A stretch of 64,000 bases of DNA from Chryseobacterium herbae (GTDB taxonomy: Bacteria > Bacteroidota > Bacteroidia > Flavobacteriales > Weeksellaceae): the NCBI RefSeq assembly GCF_025154075.1, contig NZ_JAOAMU010000006.1, positions 1 to 64,000 of the forward strand. Direction: 5' to 3'. A program made the translations under genes and the position numbers. Below the pieces are notes generated by a model, which saw nothing but the letters and a program-made list of their open reading frames with translations, was not told the DNA's origin and made no database searches. This document shows, piece by piece, positions 9,589-16,401 of this stretch. The stretch's first letter is position 1. Each line of letters starts with the position of its first letter.

Positions 9589-9620
9589 GACAGTATAAAT
9601 ACGTGCTTTATACTGTCTTT
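9589..9620 (+). terminator. Intrinsic terminator after the SDR gene
   Basis: A perfect 11-bp stem (9589-9599 with 9607-9617), a 7-nt loop, then a short T-run. Confidence 0.7.
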
Positions 9621-9648
9621 TCAACCAAATATTTAATACATTTATATC

Positions 9649-10563
9649 ATGGAAAAGAAAGATAATACCCCAATGAAAATTTCCTCCATATCGGAACTTC
9701 ACAATCTGCTGAGTGTTCCCAAACCCCTACATCCATTAGTAAGTCTGATAGACAATACCAAGATGAGTGTGGATAAAGAAATGCTGAACAAAAGCTTCCT
9801 GATGGATTTTTATAAGATCTCCTATAAATTTTCCGAACACGGAAAGATGGGCTACGGGCAGGGATATTACGATTTTAATGAAGGCGGAATGATGTTCACA
9901 TCGCCGGGACAGATCCTATCTACAGATGTGGATGCACAATACTGCGGGTACACACTTTTGGTTCATCCTGATTTTATACGGACTTATCCTTTGGGAAAGA
10001 ACATTAAGAAATTTGGGTTCTTTTCTTATGATACAAATGAAGCTCTGCATTTATCCGATCAGGAGAAAACGGTGATCACCGGACTGCTGGACAATATCAG
10101 GAATGAGCTGAATACGGCCATCGATGAGGTTAGCCAGGACGTCATTATTTCCTATATCGAAGTTTTGCTGAATTACAGCAACCGTTTTTATAAAAGACAA
10201 TTTATTACCAGGAAATCAGTCAACAGTGATCTTTTGTCCAAAATGGATACGGTACTGGAAGATTATTTTAATAAAGAACAGACCCTGAACCACGGTATTC
10301 CCACCGTAGAATTTCTGGCCTCTGAGCTTAATCTCTCACCTCATTATCTGAGTGATATGCTTCGGAATCTTACCGGACAAAATGCCCAGCAGCATATTCA
10401 CGAAAAACTGATCGAAAAGGCCAAAGAATACCTTACAGCAACGAGTTTTTCCGTATCGGAAGTAGCTTATGCTTTGGGTTTTGAGCATCCGCAGTCATTC
10501 AATAAACTGTTTAAAAAGAAAACGGATAAAACCCCTTTAAGCTACAGACAGTCATTCAATTAA
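9649..10563 (+). CDS. AraC-family transcriptional regulator
   Basis: 304 residues. The C-terminal ~100 residues hold the two helix-turn-helix motifs of the AraC family (VEFLASELNLSPHYLSDMLR, and SVSEVAYALGFEHPQSFNKL followed by FKKKTDKTPLSYR). The N-terminal ~190 residues resemble the ligand-sensing cupin-like region of Bacteroidota AraC proteins. It is the likely regulator of the SDR gene just upstream, given the direct repeat at 8687-8720. The last 45 bases of the gene are duplicated about 4.6 kb downstream (15141-15185), beyond the RiPP cluster, so the region 3' of this gene has been rearranged. Confidence 0.9.
   Translation: MEKKDNTPMKISSISELHNLLSVPKPLHPLVSLIDNTKMSVDKEMLNKSFLMDFYKISYKFSEHGKMGYGQGYYDFNEGGMMFTSPGQILSTDVDAQYCGYTLLVHPDFIRTYPLGKNIKKFGFFSYDTNEALHLSDQEKTVITGLLDNIRNELNTAIDEVSQDVIISYIEVLLNYSNRFYKRQFITRKSVNSDLLSKMDTVLEDYFNKEQTLNHGIPTVEFLASELNLSPHYLSDMLRNLTGQNAQQHIHEKLIEKAKEYLTATSFSVSEVAYALGFEHPQSFNKLFKKKTDKTPLSYRQSFN
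10519..10563 (+). repeat. Direct repeat, left copy (araC 3' end)
   Basis: 45 bases identical at 43 positions to 15141-15185. This copy is inside the intact araC gene and ends at its stop codon. Together the two copies bracket a 4.58-kb segment that holds a second, leftward araC-like gene and the whole RiPP cluster. Confidence 0.9.
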
Positions 10564-10591
10564 TCTTGTTAAATAAATTATATAGTACGGG

Positions 10592-11419
10592 TCATTCACT
10601 TTCCAAAATTGAAATTATTTTAAGATTATGTAATTCAATTTCATTAATTCCGCCGGGACTGTACCCTGAAAATAGTTTAAAATCACGTATCAGGTGCATC
10701 TGATCATAATATCCGGATTCGTGTGCAATCGTAATCCAGCTTAGCCCGGAACAGCGTTCTTTAAGGGTATAAGCATTAGAAAATCGTGTCAGTCTTGAAA
10801 AAAGCTTCGGTGAGATACCTAAACTTTCCTTGCATCTCCTTTCAAACTGTCTTGTACTTAATGCAGCTGTGGAAGCAAGTTTTTCTATGGACATATTTCC
10901 TCTGCTTTTAACGCATTGCTCAATAGACAAGTCAAACAAGGAGAAGTCACGGATGGAATATATTCTTTTCAGAAGAAAATTCTCTATAATTCTTAATATT
11001 TCGTTATTTCCTTTTGCTTCTTTAAGCTTTTCCTGAATCTCCTCCGTTTCTTTTCCAAAGATCTGGTGCAGATCTATATTTTCTTTTGTCAATATATCAA
11101 CAGGGATCCCCATAAGGCGCTGAAAACCTCCGGCTTTAAACGTAATGCCTACTGTACGTCTCCTTTTACCAAAATTTACAGTATCATTAACGAGTCTGGG
11201 ACCCACTACATAACAGAGAGGAACACGGATATATTCTTCATTCCGCTTTAATAAGAGTGGTTCATCATCGAGGGTGAAAAAAATACTTGTTCTGTTCATC
11301 CAGGGATACCGATATTCAGCATTCAGGGACAATTTGGTGAAGTTGATGTCTGCAACAACAATAGACTGCACGATCGGTTTTAATGCCCTATGAATTGGTA
11401 AGGAAATAATAGGTTCCAT
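10592..11419 (-). CDS. AraC-family transcriptional regulator (second, convergent)
   Basis: 275 residues. The C-terminus carries the AraC double helix-turn-helix (SIEKLASTAALSTRQFERRC, then KESLGISPKLFSRLTRF and ITIAHESGYYDQMHLIRDFK). The N-terminal half resembles the DUF6597-like effector region found in many Bacteroidota AraC proteins, including the segment YVVGPR. It lies inside the segment flanked by the 45-bp direct repeats and is divergent from the RiPP precursor genes, so it is a candidate regulator of that cluster; that is inference from position only. Confidence 0.88.
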   Translation of the reverse strand: MEPIISLPIHRALKPIVQSIVVADINFTKLSLNAEYRYPWMNRTSIFFTLDDEPLLLKRNEEYIRVPLCYVVGPRLVNDTVNFGKRRRTVGITFKAGGFQRLMGIPVDILTKENIDLHQIFGKETEEIQEKLKEAKGNNEILRIIENFLLKRIYSIRDFSLFDLSIEQCVKSRGNMSIEKLASTAALSTRQFERRCKESLGISPKLFSRLTRFSNAYTLKERCSGLSWITIAHESGYYDQMHLIRDFKLFSGYSPGGINEIELHNLKIISILESE

Positions 11420-11585
11420 AGCTGATTCTGTGATTTGGTTGGTGTAAAAATATCATTTATTTTAAAGTGATAAAATTCATTATACCAATTAAATACAGAA
11501 TATTAATAGTGATTATCATTTGAAAGTGTCGTGTTTGTACTATGTTATGATTTAAAATGGAGATTACTTTTATCTTATAGTTTAA

Positions 11586-11613
11586 TTGTATGATGAACCT
11601 GTAAATAGTTTCG
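11586..11613 (+). promoter_or_regulatory. Candidate promoter of the RiPP cluster
   Basis: TTG at 11586-11588 and TAGTTTCG at 11606-11613 (one mismatch to the flavobacterial -7 box TAnnTTTG), separated by 17 bp. It lies about 40 bp before the first leader element. Confidence 0.35.
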
Positions 11614-11652
11614 TTGTACTGAATCTGAAAATAAGATTAAAAGTAATAAAGT

Positions 11653-11693
11653 ATATACGCTGAACAACTACCTCAAGGCGGAAAAACAGGGGT
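11653..11693 (+). promoter_or_regulatory. Leader element copy 1, upstream of precursor 1
   Basis: The first of three near-identical ~42-nt elements, each starting ATATACGCTGAACAAC and each ending about 20 nt before a precursor ATG. It contains ACCTC (11670-11674) and GGGGT (11689-11693), which can pair across a 14-nt loop. The one difference inside the stem keeps pairing as U-G, which favours a structured 5' leader RNA. Confidence 0.6.
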
Positions 11694-11713
11694 AAAAACT
11701 AAATATCAACAAC

Positions 11714-11929
11714 ATGAAACTAGAACGTTTAAAATCAAAAAAGTTTGAAGAGCTGAATGACCATCAGATGAATAAAATTAGAGGCGGAGAAGTCAAGCAG
11801 ACCGGCGGCGGGTATATTTATCTGGAGGGAAAAACACAGTCTTATTCTGAAGATCGTTTTGTGGTACTCAGAGATGGTACCTATGGCAATATGGCTTACA
11901 ATGTTAGTGGGGTGTGGCACATCATATAA
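11714..11929 (+). CDS. Grasp-with-spasm RiPP precursor peptide 1
   Basis: 71 residues. The leader MKLERLKSKKFEEL, then MNKIRGGE, is shared with the next two genes; GG at residues 25-26 is the expected leader cleavage mark of this precursor class. The core (KQTGGGYIYLEGK onwards, ending NVSGVWHII) is rich in Gly, Thr, Ser, Asp and Glu, suitable for side-chain ester or amide crosslinks by an ATP-grasp ligase. It has no cysteine. It is the first gene of the cluster and has its own leader element. The product structure is not predictable from sequence. Confidence 0.8.
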   Translation: MKLERLKSKKFEELNDHQMNKIRGGEVKQTGGGYIYLEGKTQSYSEDRFVVLRDGTYGNMAYNVSGVWHII

Positions 11930-12001
11930 CCTGTCCGGATTAAAGAAATTAAGGCAAGCTGCTGGACCCTGTAAGAGATGACCTTATTAAAAAAACTGGG
12001 T

Positions 12002-12030
12002 AAGAAAGAAAATTGCCTTTCTTGCTTTTC
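12002..12030 (+). terminator. Weak hairpin after precursor 1
   Basis: A 7-bp A/T-rich stem (12002-12008 with 12017-12023) followed by a T-rich tail. It could partly end the precursor 1 transcript. The rest of the 204-nt gap between precursor 1 and leader copy 2 shows nothing clear. Confidence 0.3.
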
Positions 12031-12133
12031 TCCTTTCAATTATTAGATTTCGAAACAGATGATGAAACATCATATTTATGCATAGTTTGTCATTTCAAAA
12101 AACAGGAATACACCGCTAAACCTACAAAAAATA

Positions 12134-12175
12134 ATATACGCTGAACAACGACCTCAAGGCGGTAAGACAGAGGTA
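12134..12175 (+). promoter_or_regulatory. Leader element copy 2, upstream of precursor 2
   Basis: Near-identical to copy 3 and differs from copy 1 at four positions. ACCTC (12151-12155) can pair with GAGGT (12170-12174). The ATG of precursor 2 is at 12195, 20 nt beyond the stem, too far for a Shine-Dalgarno role. Confidence 0.65.
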
Positions 12176-12194
12176 ACACCAAAATATTAATATC

Positions 12195-12428
12195 ATGAAA
12201 TTAGAAAGTTTACAATCAGAAAAATTTACAACACTCAACATCAATCAAATGAGTACAATAAAAGCAGGCCAAAATGTAGCTACCAATGGACATATGTTCA
12301 TGAACAACGGAGCTCCGGACTTTACAAACAAGGACATCAATGTATATAATGACACTACAGGTAAGCTTGTAACCCAAATTTATTGGACTGCAGACGGAAC
12401 AAAGCATGTAGTGTCTGTTACTCTATAA
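12195..12428 (+). CDS. Grasp-with-spasm RiPP precursor peptide 2 (AG instead of GG)
   Basis: 77 residues. The leader MKLESLQSEKFTTL, then MSTIKAGQ, aligns with the other two precursors, but the double glycine is replaced by Ala-Gly and the following Glu by Gln. The core has many Asn, Asp, Thr and Lys residues and ends DGTKHVVSVTL, without cysteine. The stop codon is the first base-pairing neighbour of leader copy 3, so the two genes are packed with no spacer. It could be a normal substrate with a relaxed cleavage site or a diverging copy. Confidence 0.75.
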   Translation: MKLESLQSEKFTTLNINQMSTIKAGQNVATNGHMFMNNGAPDFTNKDINVYNDTTGKLVTQIYWTADGTKHVVSVTL

Positions 12429-12469
12429 TATACGCTGAACAACGACCTCAAGGCGGTAAGACAGAGGTA
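12428..12469 (+). promoter_or_regulatory. Leader element copy 3, upstream of precursor 3
   Basis: The element begins at the last base of the precursor 2 stop codon and is identical to copy 2 through GAGGTAA. ACCTC (12445-12449) can pair with GAGGT (12464-12468). The downstream spacer and first eight codons are also almost identical to those of precursor 2, so the duplicated unit is leader element plus peptide leader. Confidence 0.65.
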
Positions 12470-12489
12470 AAAACCAAAATATTAATATC

Positions 12490-12720
12490 ATGAAATTAGA
12501 AAGTTTAAAGTCTTCAAGATTTGAAGCAATGTCTAGCGACACAATGAGCAAAATTAAAGGAGGAGAAATGGTTACTACAAATTATTCTAGAGATGCCATT
12601 ACAAAACAGCCTATTCCAGACAGGCAAAATGTAATATATAGTAGAGATAAGAGAGGAAATATTACTGGTGTTTTATCCGAAGGATGTATAGAATACTGTT
12701 ACAATGGGGTTTGGAAATAA
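12490..12720 (+). CDS. Grasp-with-spasm RiPP precursor peptide 3
   Basis: 76 residues. The leader MKLESLKSSRFEAM, then MSKIKGGE, has the GG mark at residues 25-26 as in precursor 1. The core carries many Ser, Thr, Asp, Glu and Lys residues and two cysteines near the end (GCIEYCYNGVWK). Its C-terminal GVW matches the GVW near the end of precursor 1. A strong hairpin (12744-12775) follows before the enzyme genes. Confidence 0.8.
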   Translation: MKLESLKSSRFEAMSSDTMSKIKGGEMVTTNYSRDAITKQPIPDRQNVIYSRDKRGNITGVLSEGCIEYCYNGVWK

Positions 12721-12743
12721 ATTTTCGTGAAACATTGAACTTT

Positions 12744-12775
12744 ATTGCCGGAACAATATGATTTGTTTCGGCAAT
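12744..12775 (+). terminator. Strong hairpin between precursor 3 and gwsG (attenuator-like)
   Basis: A 12-bp stem with one G-U pair (12744-12755 with 12764-12775) and an 8-nt loop, followed by CTTTA rather than a long T-run. It would allow partial termination or protect the precursor mRNA 3' end, giving more precursor than enzyme. The ATG at 12758 is in the loop and is therefore unlikely to be the start of gwsG. Confidence 0.6.
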
Positions 12776-12790
12776 CTTTATAGAGAAAAA

Positions 12791-13816
12791 ATGAACGCAA
12801 GGATGTTTTTAATTCAAAGCAATTGCAGTGACAAATCTACCAATGATGTATTAGATTGGTTCTTCTTCTTTGGAATAAAAGAAGAGGAACTAAATCGCTT
12901 TAATGATGCAACTGTTATACATAATCTCACCTATACACTTAGCAATAAGGACGGTGAAGTTATCAATATCAACAATGGCGATTTCAAAAGCCAAAATACA
13001 CAATCTTTTTGGTACAGAAGGGGAGGATTTAGTTTTACCAAACCATTATCGAATACTGATTCTTCATTGTTGCAGCCATTAGTACAAGGTATATCAGGGA
13101 ACCTTTCCCGGGAGCAAAAATATATTGATAATAGTATATACACTACTTTAAATAAGAAGCGCAGTATTAATACATTTCAAGAAAACTTTACCAATAAAAT
13201 CACCAATTTGACACAGGCGATGGAATCCCGATTAAATATTCCTGATGTTTTAGTCACCAATGATTTCAACCAGGTAATTCACTTCTCTTCCTTGTACAAA
13301 AAGATTATTACAAAAGATATTGAGATGAATGAAATAAATGCATCTTACGACGATAATTACAATTTTATTATTGGTGCAGGTGTACAAGTTTTAACGAACG
13401 AAGAGGTAACAGAAATAAGTAAAAAGTATCAAAATAGATCAATAGCCAAATTTGCATTTTACCAGCAGTACATCGAAAAAAAATATGAACTCCGCATATT
13501 TTATTTGAAAGGTAAGTTCTACACAATGGCCATCTTTTCTCAGTCCAATGAAAAAACAAAAATTGATTTCAGAAACTATGATACCGAAAGACCAAACCGC
13601 TGTGTGCCTTATCAATTGCCTGGAGAAATAGAAGAAAAACTGCACTGTTTTATGCAGACTATTGATATGAACTGCGGCTCCATTGATATGATCTATACGC
13701 CGGAAGGAGAATATGTCTTTTTAGAAGTAAATCCTGTAGGACAGTTTCAATGGGTATCGGTGAACTGTAATTATGATATAGAAAGACAGATCGCACTTGA
13801 TTTAATAAATACCTAA
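12791..13816 (+). CDS. gwsG: ATP-grasp peptide maturase of the grasp-with-spasm system
   Basis: 341 residues from the ATG at 12791; 12803 (MFLIQSN) is also possible. The N-terminus carries the family hallmark STNDVLDWF, and the C-terminus holds the ATP-grasp metal site FLEVNPVGQF and a closing NYDIERQIALDL. Enzymes of this family activate carboxylates with ATP and are related to the ligases that form macrolactone or macrolactam links in graspetides. The substrate should be the three upstream peptides. The longer frame from 12758 is rejected because that ATG sits in a hairpin loop, while 12791 follows an A-rich stretch. The next gene begins 2 nt after the stop, which indicates one operon. Confidence 0.85.
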   Translation: MNARMFLIQSNCSDKSTNDVLDWFFFFGIKEEELNRFNDATVIHNLTYTLSNKDGEVININNGDFKSQNTQSFWYRRGGFSFTKPLSNTDSSLLQPLVQGISGNLSREQKYIDNSIYTTLNKKRSINTFQENFTNKITNLTQAMESRLNIPDVLVTNDFNQVIHFSSLYKKIITKDIEMNEINASYDDNYNFIIGAGVQVLTNEEVTEISKKYQNRSIAKFAFYQQYIEKKYELRIFYLKGKFYTMAIFSQSNEKTKIDFRNYDTERPNRCVPYQLPGEIEEKLHCFMQTIDMNCGSIDMIYTPEGEYVFLEVNPVGQFQWVSVNCNYDIERQIALDLINT

Positions 13817-13818
13817 GC

Positions 13819-14034
13819 ATGAAAGAAGAAGAAAAAATAAAAGAAGAAATAAAAAACTGGATCGAGGATAACAGAGATGAATTGCCGCTGAATGTAGACA
13901 GCTGGAATATACAGGTATTCAAAAACGATAAAGGCATTGAATCTGCTAAACCTGTAAAATTGGGAAAATACAATGCAGAAATCTTATTTTCCGATCCTTT
14001 CTACAAACCTTATTCTAAAACATTTATATTGTGA
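13819..14034 (+). CDS. Uncharacterised 71-residue protein between gwsG and gwsS
   Basis: I do not recognise this family. It starts 2 nt after gwsG and its stop overlaps the GTG start of gwsS (GTGA), so it is translationally coupled on both sides and very likely made with the enzymes. The protein is charged, with a Lys/Glu-rich N-terminal helix (MKEEEKIKEEIKNW) and a mixed, probably beta-rich second half ending in FYKPYSKTFIL. It has no cysteine, no signal peptide, no GG mark and no resemblance to the precursor leaders, so it is not an obvious fourth precursor. A role as a small adaptor or leader-binding partner is possible but unproven. Confidence 0.75.
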   Translation: MKEEEKIKEEIKNWIEDNRDELPLNVDSWNIQVFKNDKGIESAKPVKLGKYNAEILFSDPFYKPYSKTFIL

Positions 14035-15119
14035 TTGCCGATCAGTTATTGCTCCTGTACAGCCATTGCATTATTGTAAAGGGAGTTTCTCGTTCCACTA
14101 TTTGCGATCTGCAGCGTAAAAAGATTTATCCCATTCCTAATGCTTTTGGTGATTTGTTTAAAGAAGGAAGATATATTGATATCCCTGAAACAATCCGGCA
14201 ATTAGATCATGAAGGAAAAGAAATATTACAGGAGTATTTTGACTTCCTGGAAGAAAATGAACTTGCATTTTGCTGCTCTGTCGATGAACTGCATCTTTTT
14301 CCAAAAATGAATGAAGAATGGCTGTTTCCTGCACATATTTCTCATGCTGTTTTAGATGCATGGCAAAACTTACATTATTTTGATGAAAAATTCCTTAAAG
14401 AGCTTGAAATGCTGTGCTGCAATTTTATTCAGTTCCGTTTTTTCAGAGAAGTTTCCTGGGAAGAACTGGGCAGGGTAACAGCACTTATCAATCCATCACA
14501 GATCAAATCAATAGAGATCATACTGCCTATTCATAAAGAAGATGAAAAATTTTATGAAAAAGTAGATTCTTTTGTCAGTGAAAATAGAAAAATAAGTAAC
14601 CTGACTATAACCGGAGCTCCGGAAAAAAAAATATACAAAGAAGGGATTTATGGGATGGGATTTATAATACAGACTGAAAAGGAGATTACTAGCCAGCATC
14701 ATTGCGGTATAGTGGACAGCAGCCTTTTTTCAATCAATATTTCAACATATACGGAGGCTTTACAATTTAATTCTTGCCTGAATCGTAAGATAAGTATCGA
14801 TGCAGAAGGCAATATTAAGAATTGTCCGAGTATGAAGGACAGTTATGGAAATATAAAAGACACCACACTCCGGGAAGCTATTGAAAAGGAAGGATTTAAA
14901 AAATACTGGAATATCACCAAGGATCAGATTACAAAATGTAAGGACTGTGAATTCCGCTACATATGTACCGATTGTCGTGCCTACATTGATCATCCTGAGG
15001 ATATCTATTCAGCGCCTCTTAAATGTGGTTATAATCCTTATACCTGTGAATGGGAGGAATGGAGTATGCATCCTATGAAGCAAAAGACAGTGGAATACTA
15101 TCAAATGGGAATACTGTGA
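14031..15119 (+). CDS. gwsS: SPASM-domain peptide maturase of the grasp-with-spasm system
   Basis: 362 residues from a GTG that overlaps the previous stop. The C-terminal third is a cysteine-rich SPASM domain: a Cys pair around SIDAEGNIKNC, then CKDCEFRYICTDC, then CGYNPYTC, as expected for auxiliary Fe-S clusters. The N-terminal two thirds show no CxxxCxxC, so the radical SAM cluster site is not seen; this fits what I recall of the GwsS family, which keeps the SPASM domain but not the radical SAM motif. It probably binds the precursor and works with GwsG. No exporter or protease gene follows in this window. Confidence 0.85.
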   Translation: MIADQLLLLYSHCIIVKGVSRSTICDLQRKKIYPIPNAFGDLFKEGRYIDIPETIRQLDHEGKEILQEYFDFLEENELAFCCSVDELHLFPKMNEEWLFPAHISHAVLDAWQNLHYFDEKFLKELEMLCCNFIQFRFFREVSWEELGRVTALINPSQIKSIEIILPIHKEDEKFYEKVDSFVSENRKISNLTITGAPEKKIYKEGIYGMGFIIQTEKEITSQHHCGIVDSSLFSINISTYTEALQFNSCLNRKISIDAEGNIKNCPSMKDSYGNIKDTTLREAIEKEGFKKYWNITKDQITKCKDCEFRYICTDCRAYIDHPEDIYSAPLKCGYNPYTCEWEEWSMHPMKQKTVEYYQMGIL

Positions 15120-15140
15120 TCATTATTCGATAGACAGCGA

Positions 15141-15185
15141 AAAACGGATAAAACCCATTTAAGCTACAGACAGTCATTTAATTAA
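15141..15185 (+). repeat. Direct repeat, right copy (araC 3'-end remnant)
   Basis: It matches 10519-10563 at 43 of 45 positions and still encodes KTDKTHLSYRQSFN plus a TAA stop, i.e. the last codons of the araC gene without the rest. It is followed 25 nt later by a strong terminator, as expected for the original end of an araC transcript. This marks the right border of the RiPP segment. Confidence 0.9.
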
Positions 15186-15210
15186 CGATCCAATCAATAG
15201 ATTTAATATA

Positions 15211-15240
15211 AGCTCGGCACATGCCGGGCTTTTTTATTTT
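15211..15240 (+). terminator. Intrinsic terminator at the right island border
   Basis: An 8-bp GC-rich stem with one G-U pair (15211-15218 with 15223-15230), loop ACAT, then T-rich 15231-15240. It ends the gws transcript now and may originally have ended the araC transcript. Confidence 0.85.
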
Positions 15241-15324
15241 GAATTCAAACGTAGAAAAATAATGATTTTAATAGTCATATGAAATACCTAATAATAGGTA
15301 GAAAAAAATACTTTTTTTTCAGGA

Positions 15325-15355
15325 TTGATGCTTTGTCAGCCTAAGGATACATTTG
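15325..15355 (+). promoter_or_regulatory. Promoter of the type IX cargo gene
   Basis: TTG at 15325-15327, 20 bp, TACATTTG at 15348-15355: an exact match to the flavobacterial TTG / TAnnTTTG consensus, about 50 bp before the ATG at 15406. Confidence 0.7.
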
Positions 15356-15405
15356 TAATAAAAAAACACTCCATATAAATCACTTTACCAAACCCATCAG
15401 AACAA

Positions 15406-16401
15406 ATGAAAAAAATTAACTTTCTTTTATCCGTTACCGTAGGAATTATGGCTTATGCGCAGCCTACGGTAACAAGATCAGGTATTGACAGAATCAATGT
15501 TCCTGTTACATTCAGATCGGGTGATGTCACATCTACATCTATTACTGCTGGAGCAGCCGGTGCTAATGTTACCTGGGATTTTTCTGCTTATACAGGAGCC
15601 AATGCAATAACAGCCACTACCAATACATGTCCAGGACAGACCAACTGTTTCAGGTTTCCTACGGCCAACAGAATTACGAATCCCATTGCACTCGACACGT
15701 ATGATTTTAGTAACGTGACTGATTCGGAAGCCACTATGATAGGATCTTATTTCGGACCGAGTCTGGGTAATGGAACCGTAACCTATACAGATCCTCTGAT
15801 CATGTACAAGTTCCCGGTAACGTATCTGCAGCAGTTTAATGAAACGTATCAGTTTAATACAGTTTCGGGCGCAGGAAATACCAGTGAAGCAGGACAGGAA
15901 TCTTTTATAGCAGATGGTTACGGAACAGTTATTACGGCCACAGGAACGTATACCAATGTTCTTAGAGTAAAGAGAATGAGAACTGCCACTCAGAGCATTC
16001 CGGGGCAGCCGCCACTGGCATATACCAATGAATCTTACCAATGGATCAATCAAACTTCGGGGCTGGTTTTCTCCTTTGGAATCAATACGTTCACTTTGAA
16101 CGGAAATACCAATGTTTCGAAGATGGTTTCTTACCTTGTTCCGGGTGCTTTATCAACCTCTGATTTAACCATCAACAAGACCGATATTTCAATATATCCG
16201 AATCCAAGTTCAGACAGGATTACCCTACAATCCGAGGAAGATATTAAAAAGGTCAGTATTACTTCTTTAGATGGAAAATCTGTTTTAAAAACCGGAAATA
16301 TGAAGAATATTGACATTTCAAAACTTCCGAAAGGAGTTTATATTCTTCAGGGAGAACTAAAAAATGGCCGTATCGTGTCAAAAAAAATAATAAAGAAATA
16401 A
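15406..16401 (+). CDS. Secreted protein with type IX secretion C-terminal sorting domain
   Basis: 331 residues: a signal peptide (MKKINFLLSVTVGIMAYA), a ~240-residue beta-rich region with many Thr, Asn and Gly residues and no motif I recognise, and a type A sorting domain from about residue 262 (ISIYPNPSSDRITL, later LPKGVYILQ and a lysine-rich end, VSKKIIKK). Such domains direct export through the type IX system and are removed at the cell surface. PorQ of that system is encoded at 62.8 kb. It stands alone with a clear promoter and a distant terminator. The function of the mature part is unknown; adhesion or surface-layer roles are common for such proteins. Confidence 0.88.
   Translation: MKKINFLLSVTVGIMAYAQPTVTRSGIDRINVPVTFRSGDVTSTSITAGAAGANVTWDFSAYTGANAITATTNTCPGQTNCFRFPTANRITNPIALDTYDFSNVTDSEATMIGSYFGPSLGNGTVTYTDPLIMYKFPVTYLQQFNETYQFNTVSGAGNTSEAGQESFIADGYGTVITATGTYTNVLRVKRMRTATQSIPGQPPLAYTNESYQWINQTSGLVFSFGINTFTLNGNTNVSKMVSYLVPGALSTSDLTINKTDISIYPNPSSDRITLQSEEDIKKVSITSLDGKSVLKTGNMKNIDISKLPKGVYILQGELKNGRIVSKKIIKK

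Noticed and set aside
12086..12189. Reading frame YAEQRPQGGKT through leader copy 2 as a fourth precursor
   Set aside because: No start codon in any copy (copy 1 has a stop just before it). Kept only as an alternative explanation for the conservation.
11653..12469. The three leader elements as a CRISPR array
   Set aside because: Only three copies at unequal, gene-length distances, each fixed relative to a precursor ATG; no cas genes.
12758..12790. ATG at 12758 as start of the ATP-grasp gene
   Set aside because: It lies in the loop of a 12-bp hairpin and adds eleven residues absent from what is expected of the family N-terminus; 12791 is better placed.
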